Positions 38,875 through 46,573 of a DNA stretch of 64,000 nt are shown here, piece by piece. Positions within the stretch are counted from its first letter, which is position 1. Every line of letters begins with the position of its first letter. A program made the translations under genes and the position numbers. The notes below the pieces were generated by a model. The model did not search any database. It worked only from the letters and a program-made list of their open reading frames with translations, and was not told where the DNA came from. The stretch covers positions 1,116,001 through 1,180,000 of the forward strand of contig NZ_JAQZZL010000001.1 in NCBI RefSeq assembly GCF_028745505.1. The letters are read 5' to 3'. Origin of the DNA: Lentisphaera marina (GTDB taxonomy: Bacteria > Verrucomicrobiota > Lentisphaeria > Lentisphaerales > Lentisphaeraceae).

Positions 38875-39180
38875 CTATAGTTTATCAGATAAACGCGCAA
38901 TGAAATCTACACTGTGGTGTAATAGTCGTAGTACTTCTATACCTGTCTTTGTTTTTTTATAGAAAATGTAATGTTTACCTTCCGCGATGTAATAAATATG
39001 ACTAGGTAACATTGGATGTTTTCTGCCAATGTCTGGAAAAGTAGAAGTTGATTGAAGTCTATGTTCTAACTGTTCTGTATATACCTCCACTTGAGTAGAA
39101 CCCCATTCTTCAAGTGTGTAGTTCATAATGTCGATTAAGTCTTGAGTAGCTTTATTTGAAAGCTTGTATGAGTTGGACAT
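38875..39180 (-). CDS. ParE-family toxin (cassette 4)
   Basis: This 101-residue ParE toxin has the family start YKLSNKATQDLIDIMNYTLE and the later strand region GKHYIFYKKTKTGIEVLRLL. ParE toxins poison DNA gyrase. It overlaps the ParD gene by one base. Confidence 0.92.
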   Translation of the reverse strand: MSNSYKLSNKATQDLIDIMNYTLEEWGSTQVEVYTEQLEHRLQSTSTFPDIGRKHPMLPSHIYYIAEGKHYIFYKKTKTGIEVLRLLHHSVDFIARLSDKL

Positions 39181-39416
39181 TATTTCTTTAGTACCATATT
39201 AGCTATATCTGATACTGTTTTATCACTAGTTCCACTGTTTTCAGCTTCAGACAATACCTTTCTTAATTGATTCCAGGCAAGTTCTTCTTTGTGTGAAGCG
39301 GATAAACGTCGAAGTGCATCTCTAACAACTTCACTTGCGTTTGAGTAGTAACCAGATTTTACTTGTTCCTGAACATCATTGTATAATTCAGGAGGTAATG
39401 AAACATTCATTTGCAT
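39180..39416 (-). CDS. ParD-family antitoxin (cassette 4)
   Basis: This 78-residue protein has a ribbon-helix-helix N-terminus (MNVSLPPELYNDVQEQVKSG, then YYSNASEVVRDALRRL) typical of ParD/CopG antitoxins, which bind ParE and their own promoter. AAGGAG precedes the start. A Met two codons in is a possible alternative start. Confidence 0.92.
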   Translation of the reverse strand: MQMNVSLPPELYNDVQEQVKSGYYSNASEVVRDALRRLSASHKEELAWNQLRKVLSEAENSGTSDKTVSDIANMVLKK

Positions 39417-39488
39417 ATTAAATTCTCCTTATGTAGATAACTGTATGAATATAGCGCTATTTTCATACACTGACAAGTTTTTGTTCTG

Positions 39489-39554
39489 CACTAACGTTTA
39501 AGCTGAGGGAGATTGAGCCTTAGCGAAAATCTTCCTTCCGGCTTTTTGTTAGCT
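39489..39554 (-). repeat. attC 5 (class C, 66 bp)
   Basis: It has the class C core, with arms around GAGGGAGATTGAG and CTTAGCGAAAATC. Left heptamer is CACTAAC and right heptamer is GTTAGCT. Confidence 0.92.
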
Positions 39555-39562
39555 CTTTTCTA

Positions 39563-39694
39563 TTATTCTTTATTTTCTTTCAATTTTTTCTTTTTGTTTT
39601 CTTTCAATTTTTTATCTTGTATTTCTTTGATAGAATGTTGACTGAAAAACAAAGAGTTGAGTATAAACCAAAATGCTTTTTTAAGAGTTTTCAT
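39563..39694 (-). CDS. 43-residue peptide with KLKENK repeats (cassette 5)
   Basis: This is a short frame, MKTLKKAFWFILNSLFFSQH followed by a very basic tail that repeats KLKENK. A hydrophobic N-terminal helix with a Lys/Glu tail could be a small membrane peptide. It fills an otherwise empty cassette from start to attC. Coding is plausible but unproven. Confidence 0.5.
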   Translation of the reverse strand: MKTLKKAFWFILNSLFFSQHSIKEIQDKKLKENKKKKLKENKE

Positions 39695-39711
39695 TATTAT
39701 GAGCTAACGTC

Positions 39712-39783
39712 TAAACTGAGTTTGTACTTTCTATTTAAATTGTGACTCATAACGAAAGTATCAACTCCAGTTACTGGTTCTGT
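39712..39783 (-). repeat. attC 6 (diverged class B, 72 bp)
   Basis: It is a shortened and diverged class B site. Left heptamer is AGCTAAC and right heptamer is GTTCTGT. Confidence 0.8.
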
Positions 39784-39951
39784 ATTTTTCTATTTTCTTT
39801 TAATTTTTTCATTTCTATAGAACTATTGCTGACTTCGCATAATTCTAAATTGAGGATTCGACTTTGCTCTAGAATTTCTAGGTTCAGATAAGATTAAATG
39901 TGTGCATCCGCGATTTATTGGATCGTCGTTTCTTTCATTATTCTTTATTCT
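39784..39951 (-). mobile_element. Non-coding cassette body, family N3 (cassette 6)
   Basis: These 168 bases have no convincing gene. The segment near GTGCATCCGCGATTTATTGG recurs in cassettes 22 and 28. It also holds one TTGCTGACTTCGCAT motif, the signature of family N1, so it may be a hybrid. Confidence 0.75.
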
Positions 39952-40032
39952 ACAGAACGATCTAAATGAGCTGTATTTTCTATTTAAAATTTGATTCAAA
40001 ACGAAAATATCAGTTCGATTTTTTGGTTCTGT
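39952..40032 (-). repeat. attC 7 (class B, 81 bp)
   Basis: It has the class B core. Left heptamer is ACAGAAC and right heptamer is GTTCTGT. Confidence 0.92.
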
Positions 40033-40303
40033 ATTTTGTTATTTTTCATTTCTATAAGACTACATTCTATTTGCTGACTTCGCATTTACTCAGATTGTTT
40101 TGAGGAATGAATTGCGTTTATTTTTGATGAATTACTGACTTCGCATCTAAATAGAGTAAAACTGCGTTTTGTGGAATAGGTAGTTGACTTTGATGAGATT
40201 GATTTATGTTTCGTATTTTCTTGTAATGATCGATCAATTATTGAGTCTTTGGAGATTTGTTTTGTAAGATTCGTTTTCCTCAAAAATATTTTTTATTATT
40301 CCT
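40033..40303 (-). mobile_element. Non-coding cassette body, family N1 (cassette 7)
   Basis: This is a 271-base member of the six-copy family N1. The motif TTGCTGACTTCGCAT occurs at 40071, and a near copy occurs at 40132. A TTG-started frame of 65 codons spans it but is broken by stops in four of the other copies, so I treat it as non-coding. Confidence 0.8.
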
Positions 40304-40370
40304 ACAGAACGTCTGAGTTTACCTGTTTTCGAGCCTAGGCGAGAATATCAGGTGCGACTCTTTGTTCGGT
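40304..40370 (-). repeat. attC 8 (diverged class D, 67 bp)
   Basis: It has the class D hairpin (ACCTGTTTTCGAG and GAATATCAGGTG) with changes. Left heptamer is ACAGAAC and right heptamer is GTTCGGT, which matches ACCGAAC at the other end of the cassette. Confidence 0.85.
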
Positions 40371-40377
40371 ATAGTTT

Positions 40378-40917
40378 CTATTTAGTTTGCTCTAAATTCA
40401 ATTGAGTTTCTAATATGATATTTAATGATTTACGATCATAATCTAAATCAGTATTTCCATATTGATCTTTATTTCGATTTACCCAACTTTGCTTTACTGA
40501 ATATTGATCACCTTCATTAATTAACTGAAATCCGTATATATAAAAACTTGTCCAACTACGTTGTAGGTAAGTCCAATCATTTATGGTAGTTATATTCCAT
40601 TTCTCATCTTGGCTAGTTGCTTTATAACCGTTGAGGATTTTTTCATATTCTTGTTTAGAAAATATTCTTTGATAATTCAATGATTCTTTTTCTAACTTAT
40701 TAACAATTTCATCTACATAATCTAAATCAATAATGAACTTACTTAGGTTCCCATAAATAAAATTCGATTCTATATCAAGTTTGTTTATATCTCTTTCTTT
40801 CAAAGTGATATGTTCAATTTTTAATTGATATAGAAGAATGTTGTATTCCGAAGAACCTTTTTCACATTTATCTATTTCTTCCAATAGGTTTTGGATTCTT
40901 TGTAAGTCTTTATCCAT
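40378..40917 (-). CDS. Soluble helical protein, unknown (cassette 8)
   Basis: This 179-residue charged helical protein starts MDKDLQRIQNLLEEIDKCEK and has an aromatic region near residue 125 (INDWTYLQRSWTSFYIYGF). There is no signal peptide or known motif. It is very AT-rich like its neighbours and fills the cassette. Confidence 0.75.
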   Translation of the reverse strand: MDKDLQRIQNLLEEIDKCEKGSSEYNILLYQLKIEHITLKERDINKLDIESNFIYGNLSKFIIDLDYVDEIVNKLEKESLNYQRIFSKQEYEKILNGYKATSQDEKWNITTINDWTYLQRSWTSFYIYGFQLINEGDQYSVKQSWVNRNKDQYGNTDLDYDRKSLNIILETQLNLEQTK

Positions 40918-40930
40918 GATTTTTTTTATT

Positions 40931-40994
40931 ACCGAACGACCTAAATTACCTGAATTCGAGGAACGAGAATTTCAGGTTCATTTTTTGGTTAGTG
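40931..40994 (-). repeat. attC 9 (class A, 64 bp)
   Basis: It has the class A core. Left heptamer is ACCGAAC and right heptamer is GTTAGTG. Confidence 0.92.
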
Positions 40995-40998
40995 TTTT

Positions 40999-41421
40999 CT
41001 ATTTCGTTAATCTGAATGAATTATCTTTTGGTTGAGATAATAGTTGTGGTTTATGAGTTCTAATATAATCTAGAAATTCTTTTTTATTTTTTATGAAAAT
41101 CATAGGTAAAAGTATAAAACTTACTCCTGAAAACCATTTCTTTTCAATCATGTATTGTTCTCTTAAAAATGGGATTTTTCTGAACCGTTTTATACTATCC
41201 CATTTAAGTTTCATTTTTTGGATTCTCATCCAGTTTCTGTGAAACCCTTGTTCGTCTACTTCAAAAGAAAGTTCTTTTGCAATCATTACGATAAACAGGA
41301 AAAATAATAATTGAACTAAACAAAAAATAAAAAACATTTGTCCTCGCATATGAAACCACATTTGAATAGAGGAAACAAATACTAGTGAGTATAATTTTAT
41401 AGGGCTGTATTCTACTTTCAT
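40999..41421 (-). CDS. Membrane protein, YcxB/PH-like (cassette 9)
   Basis: This 140-residue protein has two N-terminal membrane helices (residues about 10-50, with MFFIFCLVQLLFFLFIVMI) and a short soluble domain (ELSFEVDEQGFHRNWMRIQ, then KLKWDSIKRFRKIPF). The order resembles YcxB-like proteins with a C-terminal PH-type fold; the match is weak. Single gene in its cassette. Confidence 0.72.
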   Translation of the reverse strand: MKVEYSPIKLYSLVFVSSIQMWFHMRGQMFFIFCLVQLLFFLFIVMIAKELSFEVDEQGFHRNWMRIQKMKLKWDSIKRFRKIPFLREQYMIEKKWFSGVSFILLPMIFIKNKKEFLDYIRTHKPQLLSQPKDNSFRLTK

Positions 41422-41429
41422 TATTGATA

Positions 41430-41495
41430 CACTAACGTTTAAGCTGAGGGAGATTGAGCCTTAGCGAAAATCTTCCTTCCGGCTTCTTGTTAGGT
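41430..41495 (-). repeat. attC 10 (class C, 66 bp)
   Basis: It has the class C core. Left heptamer is CACTAAC and right heptamer is GTTAGGT. Confidence 0.92.
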
Positions 41496-41711
41496 CTTCT
41501 CATTTTTAGTTTCGTTTGAACTTCTCATTTTTTCATTTTTCTTCATCATTTTCGGCCATGTAAAAATTGCTTGAACTATGCAAAAAGTACTTACGCCTAT
41601 ATGCATGAAGTCAGATGTTGATTCACCTTTGGAGAACCCCGAAAAGATGAACATGCAGAAGAAGTAAAGTAATACTCCGAATAATGCACTTTTGATATAG
41701 ATTTTAATCAT
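41490..41711 (-). CDS. Small membrane protein, unknown (cassette 10)
   Basis: This 73-residue protein has two membrane helices (SALFGVLLYFFCMFIFSGF and FMHIGVSTFCIVQAIFTW) and a charged tail with Met, Lys and Asn. The stop codon lies inside the right heptamer of the attC. Confidence 0.72.
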   Translation of the reverse strand: MIKIYIKSALFGVLLYFFCMFIFSGFSKGESTSDFMHIGVSTFCIVQAIFTWPKMMKKNEKMRSSNETKNEKT

Positions 41712-41722
41712 TTTTTATTCTG

Positions 41723-41789
41723 ACCTAACGACTAAGCTGAGGGAGATTTGAGCCTTAGCGAAAATCTTCCTTCCAGCTTTTGGTTCTGT
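41723..41789 (-). repeat. attC 11 (class C, 67 bp)
   Basis: It has the class C core with one extra T. Left heptamer is ACCTAAC and right heptamer is GTTCTGT. Confidence 0.92.
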
Positions 41790-42060
41790 ATTTTGTTATT
41801 TTTCATTTCTATAAGACTAATTCTATTTGCTGACTTCGCATTTACTCAGATTGTTTTGAGGAATGAATTGCGTTTATTTTTGATAAATTGCTGACTTCGC
41901 ATCTACACAGATTAAAACTGCGTTTTGTAGAATAGGTAGTTTACTTTAATGAGATTGATTTATGTTTCGTATTTTCTTGTAATGATCGATCAATTATTGA
42001 GTCTTTGGAGATTTGTTTTGTAAGATTCGTTTTACTCAAAAAATATTTTTTATTATTCCT
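41790..42060 (-). mobile_element. Non-coding cassette body, family N1 (cassette 11)
   Basis: This is a 271-base N1 copy, here joined to a class C attC. In-frame stops interrupt the frame that is open in cassettes 7 and 23. Confidence 0.82.
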
Positions 42061-42141
42061 ACAGAACGACCTAAATGAGCTGTATTTTCTATTTGAAATT
42101 TGATTCAAAACGAAAATATCAGTTCGATTTTTTGGTTAGAT
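42061..42141 (-). repeat. attC 12 (class B, 81 bp)
   Basis: It has the class B core. Left heptamer is ACAGAAC and right heptamer is GTTAGAT. Confidence 0.92.
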
Positions 42142-42150
42142 TTCGTCCTT

Positions 42151-42402
42151 TTAATTCTCAGAATCATTGTTGTTATCTTCGTTTCTTTTTTCTTGGAATT
42201 TAGTAATTATCCCATGTTTAGAATCAAATAAAAAATGTAATATGATAAACAATATAGCTAAACCAAAAGTGATCATTCCAAGAGCTTTTAGCCAGAAATT
42301 TTCCATAGGTGCAAGTACTGCAGAAATAATGCCAAGTAAGGTTCCTAGAATCAACATTTCCGGCTGATAATAGCGAACGATTATTTTACTTTTTCTTTTC
42401 AT
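42151..42402 (-). CDS. Small membrane protein, unknown (cassette 12)
   Basis: This 83-residue protein has two membrane helices (MLILGTLLGIISAVLAPM and LGMITFGLAILFIILHFL) between a basic N-terminus and an Asn/Asp/Glu-rich end. No family is recognised. Confidence 0.72.
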   Translation of the reverse strand: MKRKSKIIVRYYQPEMLILGTLLGIISAVLAPMENFWLKALGMITFGLAILFIILHFLFDSKHGIITKFQEKRNEDNNNDSEN

Positions 42403-42410
42403 TTTTTATT

Positions 42411-42474
42411 ATCTAACGACTTAAATTACCTGAATTCGAGGAACGAGAATTTCAGGTTCATTTTTTGGTTAGCT
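42411..42474 (-). repeat. attC 13 (class A, 64 bp)
   Basis: It has the class A core. Left heptamer is ATCTAAC and right heptamer is GTTAGCT. Confidence 0.92.
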
Positions 42475-42793
42475 ATTCAATTGTTGGACTAACTACTTTA
42501 TTGTTTATTTTTACAGTCTGACCTTCTATTAAAATTGAATCATTTTGTTTAAGCTCACCATAATTTTTACCATTTACTGATAACTTTTTATTTTTAATTT
42601 TTACTTCTATGTTTCCAACTTTAACACTAGAAGAGGAGTTGTTTCCTAAATTTATGTTGGTGTTACTTGTCGTTGATCCTTCAGTTTTTATAACTACTTC
42701 ATGACCTCCTATTGTAACTCTAGTTTCTCCTTTAACTTCAAAATCACATCCTGTGAAAATAAGTATCATTAAAAATATGATTAATTTTTTCAT
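42473..42793 (-). CDS. Small lipoprotein, unknown (cassette 13)
   Basis: This 106-residue protein has a lipobox-like start (LMILIFTGCDF, Cys at residue 16) and a body of short beta strands rich in Lys, Val and Asn (VKVGNIEVKIKNKKLSVNG). It looks like a small beta protein on the membrane surface. Single gene in its cassette. Confidence 0.75.
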   Translation of the reverse strand: MKKLIIFLMILIFTGCDFEVKGETRVTIGGHEVVIKTEGSTTSNTNINLGNNSSSSVKVGNIEVKIKNKKLSVNGKNYGELKQNDSILIEGQTVKINNKVVSPTIE

Positions 42794-42815
42794 TATAATT
42801 TCCTATATTTTTGTT

Positions 42816-42896
42816 AGCTAACGATTTAAATGAGCTGTATTTTCTATTTAAAATTTGATTCAAAACGAAAATATCAGTTCGATTTTTTGGTTAGAA
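42816..42896 (-). repeat. attC 14 (class B, 81 bp)
   Basis: It has the class B core. Left heptamer is AGCTAAC and right heptamer is GTTAGAA. Confidence 0.92.
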
Positions 42897-43120
42897 TTTG
42901 TCCATTTTGATTGTTGATAAGTAGCCAAATCAGGAATAAAACACATGATTCGATCAATTGCTGATTCCGCATTTACTTATTGTGTTTTGAGTGATGATTT
43001 GCGTTTAAGTTTGGTGAATTGTTGACTCTGCATTTAGTCAGCTTAATTCTGTGATTCCAAGAATAAAGTGATTTGCTTTGTCAGTAACAATTCGTTCTAG
43101 ATTTACTATTCCAATTTCCA
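42897..43120 (-). mobile_element. Non-coding cassette body, family N2 (cassette 14)
   Basis: This is a 224-base member of family N2, nearly the same as cassettes 24 and 26. It has TTGCTGATTCCGCATTTACT and a second related unit TTGTTGACTCTGCATTTAG, about 60 bases apart. No gene is seen. Confidence 0.82.
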
Positions 43121-43184
43121 TTCTAACGACCTAAATCACCTGTTTTCGAGGTACGAGAATATCAGGTGCATTTTTTGGTTCTGT
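43121..43184 (-). repeat. attC 15 (class D, 64 bp)
   Basis: It has the class D core. Left heptamer is TTCTAAC and right heptamer is GTTCTGT; the matching ACAGAAC is 1.7 kb away because an IS is inside the cassette. Confidence 0.9.
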
Positions 43185-43334
43185 ATTTTTCTATTTAGTT
43201 TATTTGCATAATTAAGTGCAATATAAATCCGATGATACTGAAACTACCTAAAGTACATACAGTTATCATGATTTTATTACCAAAAGAATCGTTCCATTCT
43301 TTTTTTAATTTTGTCCGATGTGTTTTGCTAAAAG

Positions 43335-44728
43335 GATAGAGTCCCGTTGTTTCTGTAAATTGGTGTTGACCAATTTTAGTTAAACAGACAGATAAACTCT
43401 TTTTGTAGCTATCCAGGTTTCATCTAATTCCATAAGAATAGCGGACGCTAATCTAAGCAGTGAAGCTTCATTTGGGAAAATAGACACGGTTCTAGTTCGC
43501 CTTAGAATTTCTCGATTCTGTCTTTCAATCATATTGGTGGTTCTCAGTTTTGTCCAACAAGAACGATCTAAATCAAATACAGAAAAGCCTTCAGGAAGTG
43601 CGGATTCCATCCATTCAGATAATTGAGAAGCACTGTTTTCATACTTTAAGCAAGTAAGCTTTAAAAGTCTTTCGGCGTCCTGTTTTGAAGGGGTATTAAA
43701 GATATCTCGAATGTCTTGTGCAACTTCTGAACGCATCGCTTTCTTAGGCACATAAGCCCCCGCATTCTGCTGTAAATGAAATTGACACCTCTGCCATGGG
43801 ATTGACCCAAAGACAGTTGTTAAAGCGGCTTTCAGTCCCGAATGACTGTCGCTCGTGATCATCTTAAGACCATGAAGTCCTCGAGCATTCAATGATAGGA
43901 AAAAGTTTCTCCAATGAACCTCAGCTTCACTTAAAGAGACACTTGTACCTAAAACTGAGCGTTTTCCTGATTCATCTATCCCATAAGCAATTAACAAAGC
44001 ACAATCTCGAACAGTCTTATCTACTCTAACTTTTTCGTATCTCGCATCCACCAAAAGGTAATGATATTTCCCTAAAGGACGGTTACGCCACTTTTCTAAG
44101 CTTTCATCTAGCTCAGATACAACTCGTGACACCTGTGATTTACTCACGGAAAGACCACACATTTTCTCTAGAAGTTTCGTGACTTTTCTTGTCGAAGTTC
44201 CCTGAATATAACTCTCGGCCATAGCTGTCATCAAAGCTCGCTCACTTCGTAAGCCTTTTTCTAAAGAACTTGGATAAAAATCGATTTCACCTCTGACTTG
44301 AGGAATGTTGAGCTTCATTGCTCCAAGTCGAGTGTTTACGGTTTTGTTTTTATAGCCATTAGCATAACCTAAGCGATTTTCATTGCGTTCATATGGAGCA
44401 GCATCAAGAGAATTACTTCTCTCTACTTTCATCGCTTCATTTAGTAATACTCTCATAGCTTCAAGCATTCCGCTTTCGCCGTTTTCTGTGACTTGGTGGA
44501 TCATTTCTAATAAGACACTACTGTTCTCGTGTGTAGAGTGGTGCATAATAATTCCTTGTGGGTTGTTTTGGTGCAACACCACTCTGCATCTTCTTTACCC
44601 CGAGTTACAAACAACTTCCTCAATTTCGCTCCGACGAGAAAGTTCCCATTCTCGCGAAGTCTCGGAAGCTATTCATAACTCTTAAAGTAGAGCTATAGCA
44701 GAATTTACAGAAAATTTGGGACACTACC
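43335..44728 (-). mobile_element. IS256-family insertion sequence
   Basis: This 1394-bp element has terminal inverted repeats GATAGAGTCCC...TTTCTGTAAATT (left) and GGTAGTGTCCC...TTTCTGTAAATT (right, read inward). The 8-bp target duplication GCTAAAAG is at 43327-43334 and 44729-44736. It holds one intact transposase gene. Intact repeats suggest a fairly recent insertion. Confidence 0.9.
43380..44582 (-). CDS. IS256-family (mutator-type) transposase
   Basis: This 400-residue DDE transposase has the family segments NRLGYANGYKNKTVNTRLG, YHYLLVDARYEKVRVD (first Asp), MITSDSHSGLKAAL (second Asp), WQRCQFHLQQNA and TTNMIERQNREILRRTR (Glu). Length and motif order fit IS256. It appears intact. A possible upstream start is 8 codons later at MHHSTHENSSV; the choice is uncertain. 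Confidence 0.95.
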   Translation of the reverse strand: MVLHQNNPQGIIMHHSTHENSSVLLEMIHQVTENGESGMLEAMRVLLNEAMKVERSNSLDAAPYERNENRLGYANGYKNKTVNTRLGAMKLNIPQVRGEIDFYPSSLEKGLRSERALMTAMAESYIQGTSTRKVTKLLEKMCGLSVSKSQVSRVVSELDESLEKWRNRPLGKYHYLLVDARYEKVRVDKTVRDCALLIAYGIDESGKRSVLGTSVSLSEAEVHWRNFFLSLNARGLHGLKMITSDSHSGLKAALTTVFGSIPWQRCQFHLQQNAGAYVPKKAMRSEVAQDIRDIFNTPSKQDAERLLKLTCLKYENSASQLSEWMESALPEGFSVFDLDRSCWTKLRTTNMIERQNREILRRTRTVSIFPNEASLLRLASAILMELDETWIATKRVYLSV

Positions 44729-44842
44729 GCTAAAAGTTGCCATAAACAAATCAAATAAGTGTCTTACTGCACTTAGAAAAAGATCGAATAAGACTTCAAA
44801 TGCTGCGAAAATTAGTGATCCAGTTATATCCATTATTTATTT

Positions 44843-44908
44843 ACAGAACGTCTAAGCTGAGGGAGATTGAGCCTTAGCGAAAATCTTCCTTCCAGCTTTT
44901 GGTTCTGT
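44843..44908 (-). repeat. attC 16 (class C, 66 bp)
   Basis: It has the class C core. Left heptamer is ACAGAAC and right heptamer is GTTCTGT. Confidence 0.92.
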
Positions 44909-45171
44909 ATTTTGTTATTTTTCATTTCTATAAGATATTTGCTGACTTCGCATTTACTCAGATTGTTTTGAGGAATGAATTGCGTTTATTTTTGATAAAT
45001 TGCTGACTTCGCATCTACACAGATTAATCTGCGTTCTGTAGAATAGGTAGTTCACTTTAATGAGATTGATTTATGTTTCGTATTTTCTTGCAATGATCGA
45101 TGAATTATTGAGTCTTTGGAGATTTGCTTTGTAAGATGCGATTTGCTCTAGAATCATTTATTATTATTCCT
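44909..45171 (-). mobile_element. Non-coding cassette body, family N1 (cassette 16)
   Basis: This is a 263-base N1 copy with small deletions, joined to a class C attC. No gene is seen. Confidence 0.8.
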
Positions 45172-45235
45172 ACAGAACGACCTAAATTACCTGAATTCGA
45201 GGAACGAGAATTTCAGGTTCATTTTTTGGTTAGAG
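45172..45235 (-). repeat. attC 17 (class A, 64 bp)
   Basis: It has the class A core. Left heptamer is ACAGAAC and right heptamer is GTTAGAG. Confidence 0.92.
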
Positions 45236-45517
45236 ATTGTTTTTTGTTATTAGTTCTTTGTGTTCTGTATAAGCTTCAGTTGATATGAAAAAACTACAAA
45301 ACCAATTATCAGATTCAAAAATAATTTCTTCATCACCTTTTTGAAGTTTACAGAACCAAAAAGATGTTATTGGTGAAAATGTCTCTGCTTTATCTATGAG
45401 ATTCCAACCACTGTTTTCGAATCTTTTTATGATTTCAAAACCTTCACCAGTATCAACTTCAATATTGTAACCTTTGAGCTTTCTTAAAAGAGATCTCTTT
45501 TCAGTAATTTTTATCAT
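45230..45517 (-). CDS. Small soluble protein, unknown (cassette 17)
   Basis: This is a 95-residue protein with a mixed alpha/beta look: IEVDTGEGFEIIKRFENSGW then FWFCKLQKGDEEIIFESDNW. It has no membrane segment. The stop lies inside the right heptamer of its attC. No family is recognised. Confidence 0.75.
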   Translation of the reverse strand: MIKITEKRSLLRKLKGYNIEVDTGEGFEIIKRFENSGWNLIDKAETFSPITSFWFCKLQKGDEEIIFESDNWFCSFFISTEAYTEHKELITKNNL

Positions 45518-45528
45518 TTTTTATTATT

Positions 45529-45594
45529 CTCTAACGTTTAAGCTGAGGGAGATTGAGCCTTAGCGAAAATCTTCCTTCCGGCTTCTTGTTAGAT
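45529..45594 (-). repeat. attC 18 (class C, 66 bp)
   Basis: It has the class C core. Left heptamer is CTCTAAC and right heptamer is GTTAGAT. Confidence 0.92.
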
Positions 45595-45805
45595 CTTTTC
45601 TTTTTTTCTGTTGATAATTAGATTTATTTTTCTTTTTTATTGCTGAGTTCGCATATACTTGGAATCGTATTTGATGCATAGTTTGCGTTGAATTCTGGTT
45701 AATTGCTGAGTTCGCATTTAGTCAGTTTAATTCTGTGATTCCAAGAATAAAGTGATGTGCTTTGTCAGTTACGTTTCCCAAGTAATTTTCATTGATTTTA
45801 TTCTG
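45595..45805 (-). mobile_element. Non-coding cassette body, diverged family N2 (cassette 18)
   Basis: This 211-base body shares with N2 the paired units (TTGCTGAGTTCGCAT twice) and the end segment TTCTGTGATTCCAAGAATAA. It differs in its first part and has a class C attC where other N2 copies have class B. No gene is seen. Confidence 0.75.
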
Positions 45806-45872
45806 ATCTAACGTCTAAGCTGAGGGAGATTTGAGCCTTAGCGAAAATCTTCCTTCCAGCTTTTGGTTCTGT
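45806..45872 (-). repeat. attC 19 (class C, 67 bp)
   Basis: It has the class C core with one extra T. Left heptamer is ATCTAAC and right heptamer is GTTCTGT. Confidence 0.92.
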
Positions 45873-46144
45873 ATTTTGTTATTTTTCATTTCTATAAGAC
45901 TACATTCTATTTGCTGACTTCGCATTTACTCAGATTGTTTTGAGGAATGAATTGCGTTTATTTTTGATAAATTGCTGACTTCGCATCTACACAGATTAAA
46001 ACTGCGTTTTGTAGAATAGATAGTTCACTTTAATGAGATTGATTTATGTTTAGTATTTTCTTGTAATGATCGATCAATTATTGAGTCTTTGGAGATTGGT
46101 TTTGTAAGATTCGTTTTACTCAAAAATTATTTTTTATTATTCCT
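45873..46144 (-). mobile_element. Non-coding cassette body, family N1 (cassette 19)
   Basis: This is a 272-base N1 copy with a class C attC. A TGA interrupts the frame that is open in cassettes 7 and 23. Confidence 0.82.
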
Positions 46145-46210
46145 ACAGAACGTCTAAGCTGAGGGAGATTGAGCCTTAGCGAAAATCTTCCTTCCGGCTT
46201 TTGGTTCTAT
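46145..46210 (-). repeat. attC 20 (class C, 66 bp)
   Basis: It has the class C core. Left heptamer is ACAGAAC and right heptamer is GTTCTAT, which matches ATAGAAC at the other end of the cassette. Confidence 0.9.
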
Positions 46211-46496
46211 GTTTTTTTTTGATAAAAAAGTTTTTTATTATTCTGTAGATTCCAAGAAGTATAAATGGTGCTCCAAGTATAATACCTAATTCAAATGCTC
46301 CTGCTGCTAGGATCATTGACATAAAGAAAATTATAAATGCTCCAGCTACTATGAAACTAAATCCTGAAGTTGTGACTGGAACCTGACATTCTTTACATTT
46401 ACAAATTTGTGAAAATCTAATTTTCTCAATTTCACAATCTTTGGATTCTAATCCTTTACCGCATTTCGGACAAAAATATGTATTAAAGATGATCAT
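46176..46496 (-). CDS. Zinc-ribbon membrane protein, unknown (cassette 20)
   Basis: This 106-residue protein has four paired cysteines near the start (FCPKCGKGLE and CKCKECQVP), then two membrane helices (SFIVAGAFIIFFMSMILAAG and LGIILGAPFILLGIYRII). The basic last dozen residues (KKHRTKSRKEDFR) are read from inside the attC site. No family is recognised beyond a zinc ribbon. Confidence 0.75.
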   Translation of the reverse strand: MIIFNTYFCPKCGKGLESKDCEIEKIRFSQICKCKECQVPVTTSGFSFIVAGAFIIFFMSMILAAGAFELGIILGAPFILLGIYRIIKNFFIKKKHRTKSRKEDFR

Positions 46497-46507
46497 TTAT
46501 TATTACC

Positions 46508-46571
46508 ATAGAACGACCTAAATTACCTGAATTCGAGGAACGAGAATTTCAGGTTCATTTTTTGGTTAGTT
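46508..46571 (-). repeat. attC 21 (class A, 64 bp)
   Basis: It has the class A core. Left heptamer is ATAGAAC and right heptamer is GTTAGTT. Confidence 0.92.
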
Positions 46572-46573
46572 GC

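Larger units (their letters stand above)
43195..44833 (-). pseudogene. 78-residue membrane-protein gene split by an IS256-family element (cassette 15)
   Basis: The 5' part is 44833 down to 44729 (35 codons, MDITGSLIFAAFEVLFDLFL onward) and the 3' part is 43326 down to 43195. Joining them after removal of the IS and one 8-bp repeat gives an unbroken frame that continues KTHRTKLKKEWNDSFG and ends in a membrane helix, IIGFILHLIMQIN. The protein had two or three hydrophobic segments; no family is recognised. The insertion inactivates it. Confidence 0.85.

Noticed and set aside
40086..40283. 65-codon frame in cassette 7, with a near copy at 47494-47691
   Set aside because: It starts at TTG, has no ribosome binding site, and four of the six family copies carry stops in the same frame.
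46165..46210. Stop of the cassette 20 gene inside attC as an annotation error
   Set aside because: The frame is open without an earlier stop, so the overlap is real; kept as a gene.
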